Assembly (NCBI GenBank): GCA_015501075.1
Contig: JADNYJ010000297.1
Coordinates: 1-40,339, forward strand
Length of the DNA stretch: 40,339 bases
Direction of reading: 5' to 3'
Origin: Gymnopilus junonius
Lineage: Eukaryota; Basidiomycota; Agaricomycetes; Agaricales; Galerinaceae
Shown here piece after piece: positions 10,885-20,935 of this stretch. Position numbers and translations under genes: made by a program. Each line of letters begins with the position of its first letter. The stretch's first letter is position 1. A model generated the notes under the pieces. That model saw nothing but the letters and a program-made list of their open reading frames with translations, ran no database searches and was not told the origin of the DNA.

Positions 10885-11307
10885 GGGTCTTTCACGGTAA
10901 CCCAAGTTCGGCCCAACTTGGGTCCCAACTTTGTTCCCGACTTCGCAAAGTTGAATTCCCCAGTTGGCCTGATGGAGGTTTGAAACTCCGACATCAACTG
11001 CCATATACTCATTTACGACTTCCTAATTTACAGGCTCCTGCAAATGTATAAAATCCAGAAGAATTCAAAGTAAAATAAAGCTGATATTGGCATATATAAT
11101 TATTTAAAGGTTTTTGAGGAAAAGTAGTACAAGAAGACAGAACAGTGCAAAGAGTCCGAAGTTGGGCAGTGAAGTTGGGATCAAAGTTGACCTGCAAATC
11201 GTGCTCCGGACGCCGATTTGCATCCCAGCTTGATCGAAGTCGGGATCAAAGTTAGAGACTTAAGTTGGACGCAAGTTGGGCCGAAGTTGGGCTACCGTGA
11301 AAGTACC
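10885..11307. mobile_element. TA-flanked MITE (mariner-like), about 423 bp
   Basis: The left end GGGTCTTTCACGGTA and the inverted right end GGTACTTTCACGGTA match at 13 of 15 positions, and similarity continues inward (AACTTGGGTCC against AACTTGCGTCC). TA flanks both sides (10883-10884 and 11308-11309). There is no coding capacity. Termini with a TA target duplication fit a non-autonomous Tc1/mariner-type element; a 3-base PIF/Harbinger-type duplication fits less well because the next bases differ. Confidence 0.72.
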
Positions 11308-11804
11308 TATTAGCTAGTGAAATATTGCTACGCGCGTTCTCGGCTTCCCGGGTCCTCATGCTTCGCATTTGAATACACACAGTAATTTTTGAGGCAGCGA
11401 TGATGTACGTAAAAGCGGCATGATGAGCATCAGGCGTCTTGCCGCTGGAAAAGGGCCGAAACTTTCTCCTCAGGTGGATTACAAATGTGCTTTACACCAT
11501 TTGACATTCAGGATACTTTTATGACCTCCGGTTTGACTGTGGAATGTGAATAATGCTTGCTCATTCATCATAATGCTTGTTCATTCATCATGCACAGAAA
11601 ATAGTTGTGGAGTACATTGATGCATGACGGTAAGTGAGTGGAGACCGACCGGTCCGCATACTCACGCAATATGTCCTGCTCATATATATAATCTCGTTAT
11701 AGGTCAATCAATGTGTCTCGCACCAAGCTTCAAACTTAAAGCATCTCTCCGCATTTGTAGTTTACGCGACTCAGGGAGGCACCCGAATATTCAGCGATAC
11801 GGTT
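11308..11804. other. Intergenic upstream of the 11.8 kb gene
   Basis: It holds a two-unit tandem repeat (11551-11590) and the likely promoter of the plus-strand gene starting at 11805. No exon is supported. A splice-like AAG just inside the proposed start leaves open that an earlier exon exists. Confidence 0.45.
11551..11590 (+). repeat. 20-bp tandem duplication
   Basis: Two 20-base units of TAATGCTTGYTCATTCATCA stand head to tail and differ at one base. Confidence 0.95.
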
Positions 11805-13147
11805 ATGAAGAAAATGGCAGAAGATTTGCTTCAAGAGTGGAGGGATGTCTGTTTTTTTGAAGAACAGCTTACATTTTCGCAAGTTGCTGACAGCCTCCTC
11901 AATGATGAACATCCGATCGTTGAGGTAAGACCTGGAAACGGTGCGAAGGCATACACATGGACTGTGAGTGTTTATTCCATTGGAGTTGTGGAATGAACCA
12001 ACGATGCTGCCCTGAATGTCTACAGCTGTTTAACACGAACACTAACGAGGAAGCCCTACTCGTACATGCTGGAATATGGAGCTCCAATACGAATTTCGAA
12101 ACTGGAAATTTTGTTCCACGAGGAGAGCGGGCGCCGTCCACTGTTTCAGAATCAAGAATGTGAGTATCCGAAACGTGTTGAGATTGTATTTCGATAATTC
12201 CTTTCATCACCTAACTGCTAGTATGCATTTCACAGTCAGAGTGATGTTGGCTTCAAGTGTGACGTCTCTCATACATTAGACACCTCGATCGACGAGTCGC
12301 TGTGGGATTGTGTCCAGGTGTGTTTTGTATTTGCGCTTCGTTCCGCCCTCACTTATTTTTGTCTCCTTAAGATCTGTGAGCGATACATTAAAAATTTTAA
12401 AGACTTTAATCGGTCTGGGCGCGAAAGGAGTCGTTGGCAAGACGGCTCGGACCGCCGCAGCTATACAATCTCGTCGAAACTTTTTGTTCGAAAGTCGACC
12501 AAGGTAGCAAAGCCTGATTTTACTCCGCATGAATGGCTCACTAGGGGTGTGCAAGCTCAAAAGCGCATGGAGTATGTTATAAATCCGGAAAGACCTCTTT
12601 ACTATGACCTAGTCGATAACTCTCTGGTGAAGCTCGATAATGCCGAACCTCCTTATTATAGGAGAGGTGACATCGTTTGGTTTGTATTTAAATTGACCTT
12701 TTTTGTCGCACGGGAGAATTGGTCGTCTGAGATCGTACCTCTCGAATTTGTTCGTGTGGCCTCAGGAGATGGCTTATACACTTACGGAGAAGATGAAGGA
12801 ATTGAAGGGTCGCAGGAGGAGAAAAAAGTCGAAGGTGCGAGTCCTTCGCGCAGACGGCTCGCAGAAGGTCAGGTCATCGTCCCTATACCTCGTTTGTGTA
12901 TTTTTTCTCCGTTTGATCCTTTTGGTGCTTATGTGTATGTTGTGTTGCGGTAGGGAAGCAAGCCGACGATTCCTCATCCATTTCTCTTAAAAGAAAGGGA
13001 AGCGAGAACTCAGATGTCGATACTCTTGGCTCCGGTACAGAGTCGGTCCAGGTTGCTGAAAGTTCTCGCCACGTGAATACAGTCGCGGCTCCGGAACCGA
13101 GAATTGGCACGGCCCAGAGAAGAAAGGCGAAGAAGGCGAAGGTGTAG
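11805..13147 (+). CDS. Unrecognised basidiomycete protein with basic tail (341 aa)
   Basis: Exons 11805-11924, 12026-12159, 12236-12317, 12372-12867 and 12954-13147 join in phases 0, 2, 0 and 1 to 1026 bases. The N-terminus is acidic and amphipathic (EDLLQEWRDV). The best-conserved-looking block is at about 180-245: Y-x-D-L-V-D-N-S, EPPYYRRGDIVWFVF, then IVPLEFVRV, a pattern I associate only with hypothetical basidiomycete proteins. The last 65 residues are Ser-rich and end in RRKAKKAKV; together with LKRKG this looks like a nuclear localisation signal. No enzymatic motif is visible. The start ATG at 11805 is followed by a second in-frame ATG at 11814, so either may be used. The GTCAGG donor before the last exon is weak, but it is the only one that keeps the frame. 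Function unknown. Confidence 0.65.
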
Positions 13148-13566
13148 ATATATGCAGCCTGCTCATCACGTGAGAATCGTTCTACGTTCGTTACTGATAT
13201 GGAATGATGGTGTCAAAATGTTCCTTACAGGCTCGCAATGAATTGGATCTCGCGTTTCTTTATATTCGAACACCTTGTGAATGTTAGTTTACTATGTGGT
13301 ATCGGAATTTGTGGAATGCTTAATCATATTTCAAAAGGTTTTACTGCAGGGGACGAATTTTAATAATTGTCCACATGAATTTCGTGTATCATTAGGAGTG
13401 GGGTTTGATTACGTTTTCTCTGCGTGGGCTGTCGTATGTGTTTGAGTGATGGAGCAGTCTGCTAGAGAATGTACTGGTGCTCACTTTCGTGAATATTGCG
13501 AGTTTCATTTATCTCTTTCACAAGGTCAACTATATGTAGGTACTGGAGCGACATGTCATTGTCGTT
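13148..13566. other. Convergent intergenic stretch
   Basis: It lies between the stop of the plus-strand 11.8 kb gene and the stop of the minus-strand gene piece at 13567. It presumably carries both 3' ends. I see no exons and no clear repeat. Confidence 0.5.
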
Positions 13567-13864
13567 TCATTTTTTGAAGCTCGATTCACGTACTCTGCGT
13601 TCTTCCCGTCCCTTTAGCACATCTAACCTTTTGTGCTTCTCTTGCATGTGCAGCAGAATGGTCTAAAAAGTTGACAGTAAATCTGTCCAAATAAGTTGAA
13701 GACTTACGCGGATGGATCTGGATGAGAACTTTGCGTGTGACTGCAGCCGCCCCATGGGTGGTGGCGTGGCGCCAATTAATGCAAACTGTTCATATAAAAA
13801 CTGAATGTAGTTCTCTAATGCTTCGAGGTAGAGCCTATTTAATTCGAGTAAGTCGGGTGGGTCT
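13567..13864 (-). pseudogene. 5'-truncated gene piece, two exons
   Basis: On the minus strand an open exon (13864-13708) with strongly protein-like sequence (DPPDLLELNRLYLEALENY, QFLYEQFALIGATPPPMG) ends at a perfect GTAAGT donor. After a 45-base intron it continues in phase 0 into 13662-13567 (TILLHMQEKHKRL, KGREERRVRESSFKK) and stops. Together they encode about 83 residues, Leu-rich then very basic. No upstream exon or start could be joined: a stop codon precedes the first exon and its acceptor (CAAG) is only tentative. If translation begins at the internal ATG (MGRLQ) a 47-residue protein would result. I call it a remnant or an incompletely modelled gene. Family not recognised. Confidence 0.5.
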
Positions 13865-14687
13865 CTTGAAGACGTTTACCCAATAATAGGCCACTTCATG
13901 CAGATGTAGGATGCTATATATAGCTTAACTCCGGGAGTAGCGAGGGTGACCTTTCCTAACCCTAGTGATAGTGACATCGGATCGCAAGCCATGATAAGAT
14001 AAGACCACGGGATGTAACAAAAAAATGTAGATAGACACGGACACTTAGAAATATTACCTAGGTCACGCCAAGTCATACTACATAGGTGATAGACAAACGT
14101 CATGTACACAGCCTATGAAATAAACATACTACAACAACAACAACAGACTACATGCTGAAGTTCTATCAGTTTTCTTGCTATACTTGCATCCAATATGTTT
14201 GATTCTTTTGTTCTTTTATCGCAAGTGCATGCAAAGTCACGTGGTAGCGGGTTTTGCCGTTGACGATGACATTTGCTGCTTTTGACATGCGTGACGTTAC
14301 TCTGTCAATCGCTTACGTGTTTACTGACACATTGAACCTTTCTGTCCTGTTCCTTCATCTACAGACAACATATTCATTTTCTTGGACATCTGTGTACATT
14401 GGTCATATTTTATCCATACAGATAACATATAACGTGAGTTCCTTGTCTTTTCCGAATCTTTTCCGAAGAGAAGTAACTCTATAACTTTAAAAAGCTTAAT
14501 TATCGATATCATTAGTGCAGCCTTTCCGTTTCGATCATAGGACTGCGGCGTCTTTCAGATATCAGAGATGTTACATCACCGAGGGAAAAAATCGGATGTA
14601 TCCAGTTCTATTGCGAACCAACTACACCATATGTGTCACTTGAAATCTCTGGATCTTCAGTTATGATCTTCTGGGGTATCATTGACA
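13865..14687. other. Intergenic stretch before the RING gene
   Basis: It is AT-rich, with a CAACAACAACAACA tract at about 14132. An ATG-started frame at about 14569-14667 (MLHHRGKKSDV...HMCHLKSLDLQL) looks protein-like and could be an original N-terminal exon of the downstream RING gene, but I found no donor that joins it in phase. Confidence 0.45.
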
Positions 14688-16504
14688 ATGTCAGTCATTG
14701 TAAGTATCATCGATCATCGCCTCCTCTTTTATTAATATCACAGTGCTAAACTTTTGTATTCATTTTATTCTCCTTTTAGTTTGTGACTATTCCATCCGAT
14801 TTAATCGTGGATAACGTTGTTCACTCAATACTGCTTCGCAATAAATTACGTATCTCATTACACATATCACATGAAGTCTGAGATAGATCTTTGTATTTTC
14901 TTCTCTAAAAACAGACTCTACCTTGATGCATGGGCATCGGCTTTTACAGCATCTCCAAACAATAGCAAAGTTCGATCACCTTCGATGCACTTCCATGTCA
15001 CATCTGCTGTTTCGTTTTGTATCTGTGAGGCGTTCACACTTTGCATCTTATATTGCATCTACTACCATCTTTCTGCTGCTTTATAGCCTCCTTCTATTGT
15101 TGTCTTCATGTCACTCACATTGGATAACATGTTGCCTGCATTGTACCCAAGCTCGTATTTCCGAGAACGAATGACATCAGTATGTGTGTTATTGATTTGT
15201 GGGCTTTTTTTCCCCTTATAATGCATCTATGCAGTCTCGCTCCTTGGCAAATATTCCTCCACTTGTACAGCTGCATATGCAGTGGGTCGCACAGAAACAA
15301 ATCATCAATAATCTCATTCCAGATATGACAGAGAAGACTCAGAGCATGCTTCGCCTATTATTTGTAATAATGTTCAAATATTCTTTCTTTATTGACTTGT
15401 TCTAATTTCAACTTACTTATTGTAGCTTGATGGCAACCCTACTAAAGACTCTCGTCTTCTTGAAAGTTTGAAATTATGTTTTGCTTGTGGAATATGCCTT
15501 GAAATACCATTTAACAATGTTTTGTGGTAACGCATTTAAATCCTTATAACTTATTTAAATATGAATTAATTATATACCCAGCTTACAGGAGTGTGGTCAT
15601 TTCTTCTGCAGAGTATGCATCTCTTCTTGTGAAGGATATAATACAAAGCTGTTTAAATGTCCCACCTGTCGAGCTCCCATTATTCTGCCCATGGAGTCAA
15701 AAGGGAACTTTGATCAGTTTCTGAACAGAGTCTCAGCCTTGTTTTCAATTATCGATTTTCTTGAAGTTGAAAAGACCATCAGCGAGAATGTACGTCCTTC
15801 TCCCGAGATTGTGCATAAAGTGGTAGGCAGCTTTCTTAATCACTATTTGTTTGTAAGGAGTTTTGACGTTTCTGCTTGCCAGATGCATGCACATGGCGCA
15901 TTAGCCTCATATAAGTGTATAAGGTCTGACCTTGATGCCGGATCTCCTTATTACAATGAACGTCTGGATGAACTTCGAGAAGTAAGTGACTCTTATGCTG
16001 TTAACTTCTTGACTTCTTATGTTTGATAGGTAATGCCTAAAATAGCAGATGGTTGCGAAGCTCTTCAAATGACAATTATCTCCCTGGAAAATATTGCCCA
16101 TGAAATCAACCTATTCATGAAGAAAATACTATACTTGGAGAAAGTGCGAATTTTGCATGTATCTCTTCTTTTAACAAGCATGCTTACATATATTTAAAGA
16201 ATCTTTCTCCCCGAACAGCTCTTTTTGGAGTTGTGGATGTCATATGTCGGGAACTATCCTGCGTTCAATGCTCTCGTCTTGTCACTGATCCTCGGGTGTT
16301 TGTATCACTGTCTTTCCTTGTTGACTTTAATCTTATTTTCTACCCTTATTTAGGTTCCCTTGTGGCTATATGATTTGCTCTCTTTGTCTACAGGCAAATT
16401 CTTTATGCCCATATCATTTGAGTGAGTCGTATCAAGCAGCCGTAGAAATTTTGCCGGTATCACGGATAGTGGAATTCGTTTCCGATCTTACTGCAGGTCA
16501 TTGA
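14688..16504 (+). CDS. RING-finger protein with a second degenerate finger (403 aa)
   Basis: Eleven exons: 14688-14699, 14780-14849, 14915-15018, 15087-15179, 15235-15363, 15426-15526, 15582-15822, 15883-15981, 16030-16143, 16200-16297, 16354-16504; 1212 bases, all in phase. Residues 157-199 form a textbook C3HC4 RING: C157-x2-C160-x13-C174-x-H176-x2-C179-x2-C182-x13-C196-x2-C199, followed by RAPI. RING domains of this spacing bind two zinc ions and recruit E2 enzymes, so E3 ubiquitin-ligase activity is likely. At 342-375 is a second finger-like array, C-x2-C, C357-G-Y359, C362-x2-C365, C372-P-Y-H375, in which Tyr stands at the RING His position and His at the last Cys. The N-terminal 150 residues are helical and unrecognised. 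The 60-base intron 15823-15882 is a multiple of three, so it could be retained without a frameshift. The tiny 4-codon first exon is the weakest call. Confidence 0.78.
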
Positions 16505-17628
16505 AGGAACTGTATATATGTCCTCGGAATTGGAATCATTCAGTGTTTTTTTAGTACTGAGCATATGTCAATAAGTAAATTGTTTGAGACCTTTCAATAA
16601 ATGAAGACGTTAAATTATATCTATTGATCTTTGTCTCAAGCATCTCTGCTTTTACAGCTCTTTTCGATTCTATACGGAATCGCAATTCGCTTTTTCCTGG
16701 TCTCACCTGACATGATGTTATCACGTCAACAAACAGATTTGGTCTTGCCAGTCAGCGGCGACTCCGGCATTACGGCTTATTGTATTCGCCCTTGATTCGC
16801 CCTCAGTTTCCTTCCGTTCCGCAGCTCTTCCTCCCTCTTTTTCCCCTTAGAAATGAGAGACTATTGTATAAAAATATACCTATGATTATATTATGTATTA
16901 TTGGGCATTTTTTGCCGTCGAATTCAGCCTACCATACATGCTTCGAAATTGAAATTCTTAGCAGCCGTGACTTCGAATGCAGGGACATTTACTTATGACT
17001 ATGGACGTGATTGAAAGCATCTTGTCATCCACGTAGTGCATCGGGAGAGTACCCACAAGTTTATATTGAGATTTTATGGTTGCTAGAGGATTAGTATTCC
17101 TATCCAACTTCGTTCTTGCAGGTGCAAATGATAATATTTCTTGTCTTTAGACGCCTTATGAACTCTCAGAGGAGACTAAAAAGCCAATATTTTATAGCTG
17201 ACACATTTAAATTACTAGTATACAGATATATACGTCACTAAGTACGGCATTCACTGTGAGGGAGGCGCAACAGACAGACTATATAGGCTTTCGAGCAGGA
17301 GCAGGAGGGGGAGGTTGCCGAAGGCGCGCCGTACGTCACCTGACCTTTGCTGTGGTGACGTAGGCCCCATGATTATTCCGAAAAAGGCTGGATACCAAAA
17401 TGACAATTTTTCGGCCGCCATAGGTGGACGGAAAAGTCACGATTTGGGGCCGATTTGAGGCGTATCCGTATCTAACATCGACCTTTTCGTCCCTTATAGG
17501 TGGACAGTGTATCCGCCCCAAAAAATCGTTTAAAAATCGTTAAAAATCGTTAAAAAATCCTCTGCAACTAATTATCACTCTACTACACCTTCCTCGAATT
17601 GAAAAGAGCTGTAATAACATAGAGCAGT
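16505..17628. other. Convergent intergenic stretch with repeats
   Basis: No gene is seen between the RING gene and the kinase-like gene, whose 3' ends face each other. At 17417 and 17497 the word ATAGGTGGAC occurs twice, about 80 bases apart, as it does on the minus strand near 5.8 kb. At 17521-17558 AAAAATCGTT is repeated about three times in tandem. Confidence 0.5.
17521..17558 (+). repeat. Short tandem repeat of AAAAATCGTT
   Basis: Three near-perfect 10-11 base units differing only by one T or A insertion. Confidence 0.85.
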
Positions 17629-19027
17629 TTAACTTTGGCGGGAGAAATACCGGAAACACAAAACATTTTCTAGAGGTGGTCTCTGCTTCGGTGATAAGTG
17701 TGTCAATGCCCTTGTAACATCTAGTATGTCCTCATCGTCAAAAGAAGCCTGTGATCATGCATTTTTACCATGATTTTCATGAAATACGGAGAAAAATACC
17801 TCAAGCTCTGAACAATTTCTGAGATATTCTTGAATAGCCGTCGGAAGATCAGAAAGATCTTCTAACTCGTCTGTACCCCTTTTGAATATGCCTTGACATG
17901 ACATCGAGATGCGGATACGCATGTCATCTGGAAAGTAGCCAAGAATGGCGGTGAACATGTGGGCCTTTGCCTTTCTATACATTCTGTCGTCGACATCGCA
18001 GGCTAAAAACATGGACTGTCCTTTAATCATTTCCCAGAAAAGACAACCTATCGAGAAGTTGTCGCTTCTAAATCTCGATGCCCATCCTGAAAAGCGCATA
18101 GTCAGTAAAAAGCCATTTTAGATACGTGCGAAGCGCCAGAAGTTTACCAAATACCACTTCCGGTGCTCGATATCGATCATTGCCGCTGCTGCATTTGTAT
18201 TTTTCACCTGCATCCCCTAAAAAAATCAGACGGATTCTGGAACACCGTAAAACCGTCTGATATGGGCCAGCATGAGATATGTCGGTTTGTCATAACAAGT
18301 AGAAAGTCTTATATACTTACCTTCTCTATAAATTTGCTGTTTCGTTGGTACACAAATTCCTTTCCCGTCGCTGCATTCACAATTTCGATACTCTGCGGTT
18401 GAATGTCCAGATGCATGATGGATTCTTTGTGTAATGCTGGAACGGACCCCATTCAGTATATTCACTAATCTGACCTTTCTAACTTACACAGAACTGCGCT
18501 CGTGATTTGTGATATCATTTCGCGAACATGTCGATCAGGCAAAGGTACCATTTCTGCACTTGAAAGAATGTCTTGTAACGTTGTACGAGGAAACTCGAAC
18601 ACGATGAACCAGTGCGTTTTCGTTTTGAAGTCCTCTATGAACTCAGAGTGCCTGACAATAATTTGATCAAATCCTTCAGTGAATTCGCAATACTTCTCAC
18701 CTGCCATTGTTTCTCTTTCGCCTTCGGAGCCAGGTGATGTTAGATATTATTTTGCTTTCCGGTACCTTTGAGCGACATATGATTTTCAACATTTTGAGTT
18801 CATCGGTGCCAACGTCTATTCCCTTTGTCACCTGGAAAGCTGATTCAAATCGCAGTATTCTGGTCAAACGATCTGTAAGGTTTGGTGACTAATCATTAGT
18901 ATTGCTTCGAAATTGAGTATGAAAGATTCTGGACGACACGAACAATGTCCCCCCATCGCTTCAGGTAGCATATAACTGGATGGCTTGTAAGCTTTTCAAC
19001 AAGAAACTGTGAACTGATACCTGACAT
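17629..19027 (-). CDS. Degenerate protein kinase (likely pseudokinase, 339 aa)
   Basis: Exons in gene order 19027-18940, 18872-18701, 18651-18488, 18436-18317, 18216-18148, 18086-17800 and 17748-17629 give 1020 bases in phase. The fold is clear: beta-3-like FQVTKGI (K46), helix-C-like ELKMLKIICRS (E54), hinge WFIVFEF (101-107), catalytic loop MHLDIQPQS (D152), APE motif RYRAPEVV (199-201), subdomain IX DNFSIGCLFWEM and terminal SPKQRPPLENVL. Deviations from active kinases: no Gly-rich loop is visible in the N-terminus, HRD reads HLD, the usual Lys of DxKxxN is Gln154 and its Asn is Ser157, and DFG reads DAG (183-185). Loss of the metal-binding Asn makes normal phosphotransfer unlikely, though the Asp of the DFG motif is kept. 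The donor at 18316 (GTATAT) was chosen over an overlapping GTAAGT because only it keeps phase. It is 0.5 kb from a MITE and 1.9 kb from a second, broken kinase. Confidence 0.75.
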
Positions 19028-19544
19028 ACAAGTTTTGAGAGCTTGACTCCATGATTCCGGAGAACTATTTCGATCTGGATGTGATTGATAACTTTGTCCT
19101 TGACCCTTTACTTGTTATATATGTGTACCTGATTTAAACGCATATAGAATGCTCCAATTCCATTACATAGCACGCCTTCACATTGACTATGCTATATGCA
19201 CCTTACACATTGACTATGCTATGCACTTTATGAAAACTTTGCGTTCCATTCAGATTAAGGCGGACGGGGCAAGATGGTGACGAGGTTTCACGGAGATGAG
19301 ACAGCGGGCCGCGTTGCCAATTTTATACACATCACCTCAGTACGTCAACCAGGCCTCTTTACCTTTAAATTAAATATGAACACCAGTTATGTCTCATTCC
19401 CGAGTACTTCTCGACGCTCCAACTCTTTTTTCTGTATCGTTTTGCATAACCTTAGATGAGTAAATCTGAAACGGCCGAAACAACACGCCGGTTAGTACTC
19501 TTTTCGGCTGCATTACGATGCTTCTACTTTAGTAAAATGTCGTT
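19028..19544. other. Intergenic, upstream of the kinase-like gene
   Basis: It holds the likely promoter of the minus-strand kinase-like gene and a 17-base direct repeat CACATTGACTATGCTAT at 19179-19195 and 19206-19222. No exon is supported. Confidence 0.5.
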
Positions 19545-20177
19545 CTTTTAGGTAGTGATGTGCCGGCTCCGGCTTGGCCTGAAAGCCCCGGCTTTGGCTT
19601 GGCTTGAGCTGGCTTTGGCCTTCCCAAACCTTGAGCCGGGCCAAAAGCCAAAAATCAGGCTTGGCTTGGCCTGGCTTTGGCCCAGGCCGGGGCTTTTGGC
19701 ATATGCATGGAAATATCATATTAAAATTAATGAATATATTATATTAATGCATTTAAACACTAACTACAAAGTATCTGAGAATTACTCAAGGATGTTGAGC
19801 CTTACACAGCTTGAAATGTGCTCGAGACGTACAGTGACGAAGGTTTTGATCAAAATTGAAACTCAGCCGGACATCCCCGAGGTTCACAAACGGATCCGGC
19901 AAGCCATCACGGATTTTAAACTGAGTTTTAAAATGAATATTCATTGAACCTTCATTGAAATGTTCGAAATTTGACCCTTTGTAACACTTTTTTTTTTGGC
20001 TCAGTCACCACTCAAAAGCCGGGGCTCAGGCCCTTGGCTTTGGCTTTCAGAAATGCTGGGCCGGGCCAAAAGCCCTCCCAGGCCAAACCTCAGGGCCCGG
20101 CTTGGCCCGGCCTATTTTGGCTTGGCCCGGCCCGGCTTCTGGCTTCAGGCCGGAGCCGGCACATCACTACTTTTAGG
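19545..20177. mobile_element. hAT-type MITE with 8-bp target duplication
   Basis: The element proper is 19553-20169 (617 bp). Its first 21 bases, beginning TAGTGATGTGCCGG, are a perfect inverted copy of its last 21. It is flanked on both sides by CTTTTAGG (19545-19552 and 20170-20177), an 8-base duplication diagnostic of hAT transposition. The two arms are dense in GGCTTGGC/GGCCCGG-type words, so the arms can pair over much of their length, while the centre is AT-rich. There is no transposase. Frames of 60-130 codons inside it are composition artefacts. Perfect termini and duplication indicate a fairly recent insertion. Confidence 0.9.
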
Positions 20178-20935
20178 AGCACCTTGATGAAACGCCTGGC
20201 CGTCACGCAGCATCTCAACATTTTTGCAATCAGAGCAAATGGCGTGCTTGGGCAGGACATATCTGGTACTTTCTATTATTAGAACTGGCTGGTCTGATCA
20301 CTCTGGCGATGTTGTACTGTATTCTGTGTGCTTGCGCTATAGTTTCAGTTTGTAAATGACTATAATGTGTAATTCCTGTATTTTATATTTGATCTGCATT
20401 CCATTGTGTTTTATTTTTACATTCTTGCTGGGCATTTGCTGGCTGTTTAACTGAGGTTGCAATAATTGGCCGGGATTTTTATTAACTGGAATGCTTCGTA
20501 ATCGTGCTTTCCGGGACAATTGTGTTATAGCAACACCCCGACCTTTGTGTAAGTGAAATGTTCTATCGATCCGGTGTGGGGTGGGTTAGTAGGTGTTATT
20601 ATATGGCACATAGGTTTTATCTACGCTGTAATTGAAAATGAAGGTCGTCCTTGTTGTGCTTGATTGGAAATGTGGCGTCAGTGAGTGGACATATCAAATA
20701 TTCTTGTCAGGTGGACAATCCTTGTTGTCCTTGTTGGGTTCGGCATTTCTATTTACAGGTAAGGCGGGTATGTTGATTACTTCGCTACATTCATGTCCAT
20801 CAATTATTTAGCTTAAGTAATCGAGTCCAAAAACCCGATTATTTAAGCGATTTATTGGTGCTTAAGTGATTTATCTATAATTAGGCCGACTTATAATTAA
20901 CTAGCCGTTGGATGCTTGGTAACCGTGTTGTCCAG
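20178..20935. other. Intergenic, with hairpin
   Basis: No kinase N-lobe or other exon is found here, although a kinase remnant follows directly. CTTAAGTAATCG (20812-20823) pairs with CGATTATTTAAG (20836-20847) around a 12-base loop with one mismatch. A further copy of the arm (CTTAAGTGATTTAT) follows at about 20861. Confidence 0.5.

Noticed and set aside
18226..18465. 79-codon minus-strand frame spanning the kinase catalytic loop region
   Set aside because: Wrong frame: the adjacent frame gives MHLDIQPQS and joins both neighbouring exons in phase.
19555..20282. Open frames of 60-130 codons on both strands around 19.5-20.3 kb
   Set aside because: Most of their length falls in the GC-rich arms of the hAT MITE; Pro/Ala/Leu-rich peptides are a composition artefact.
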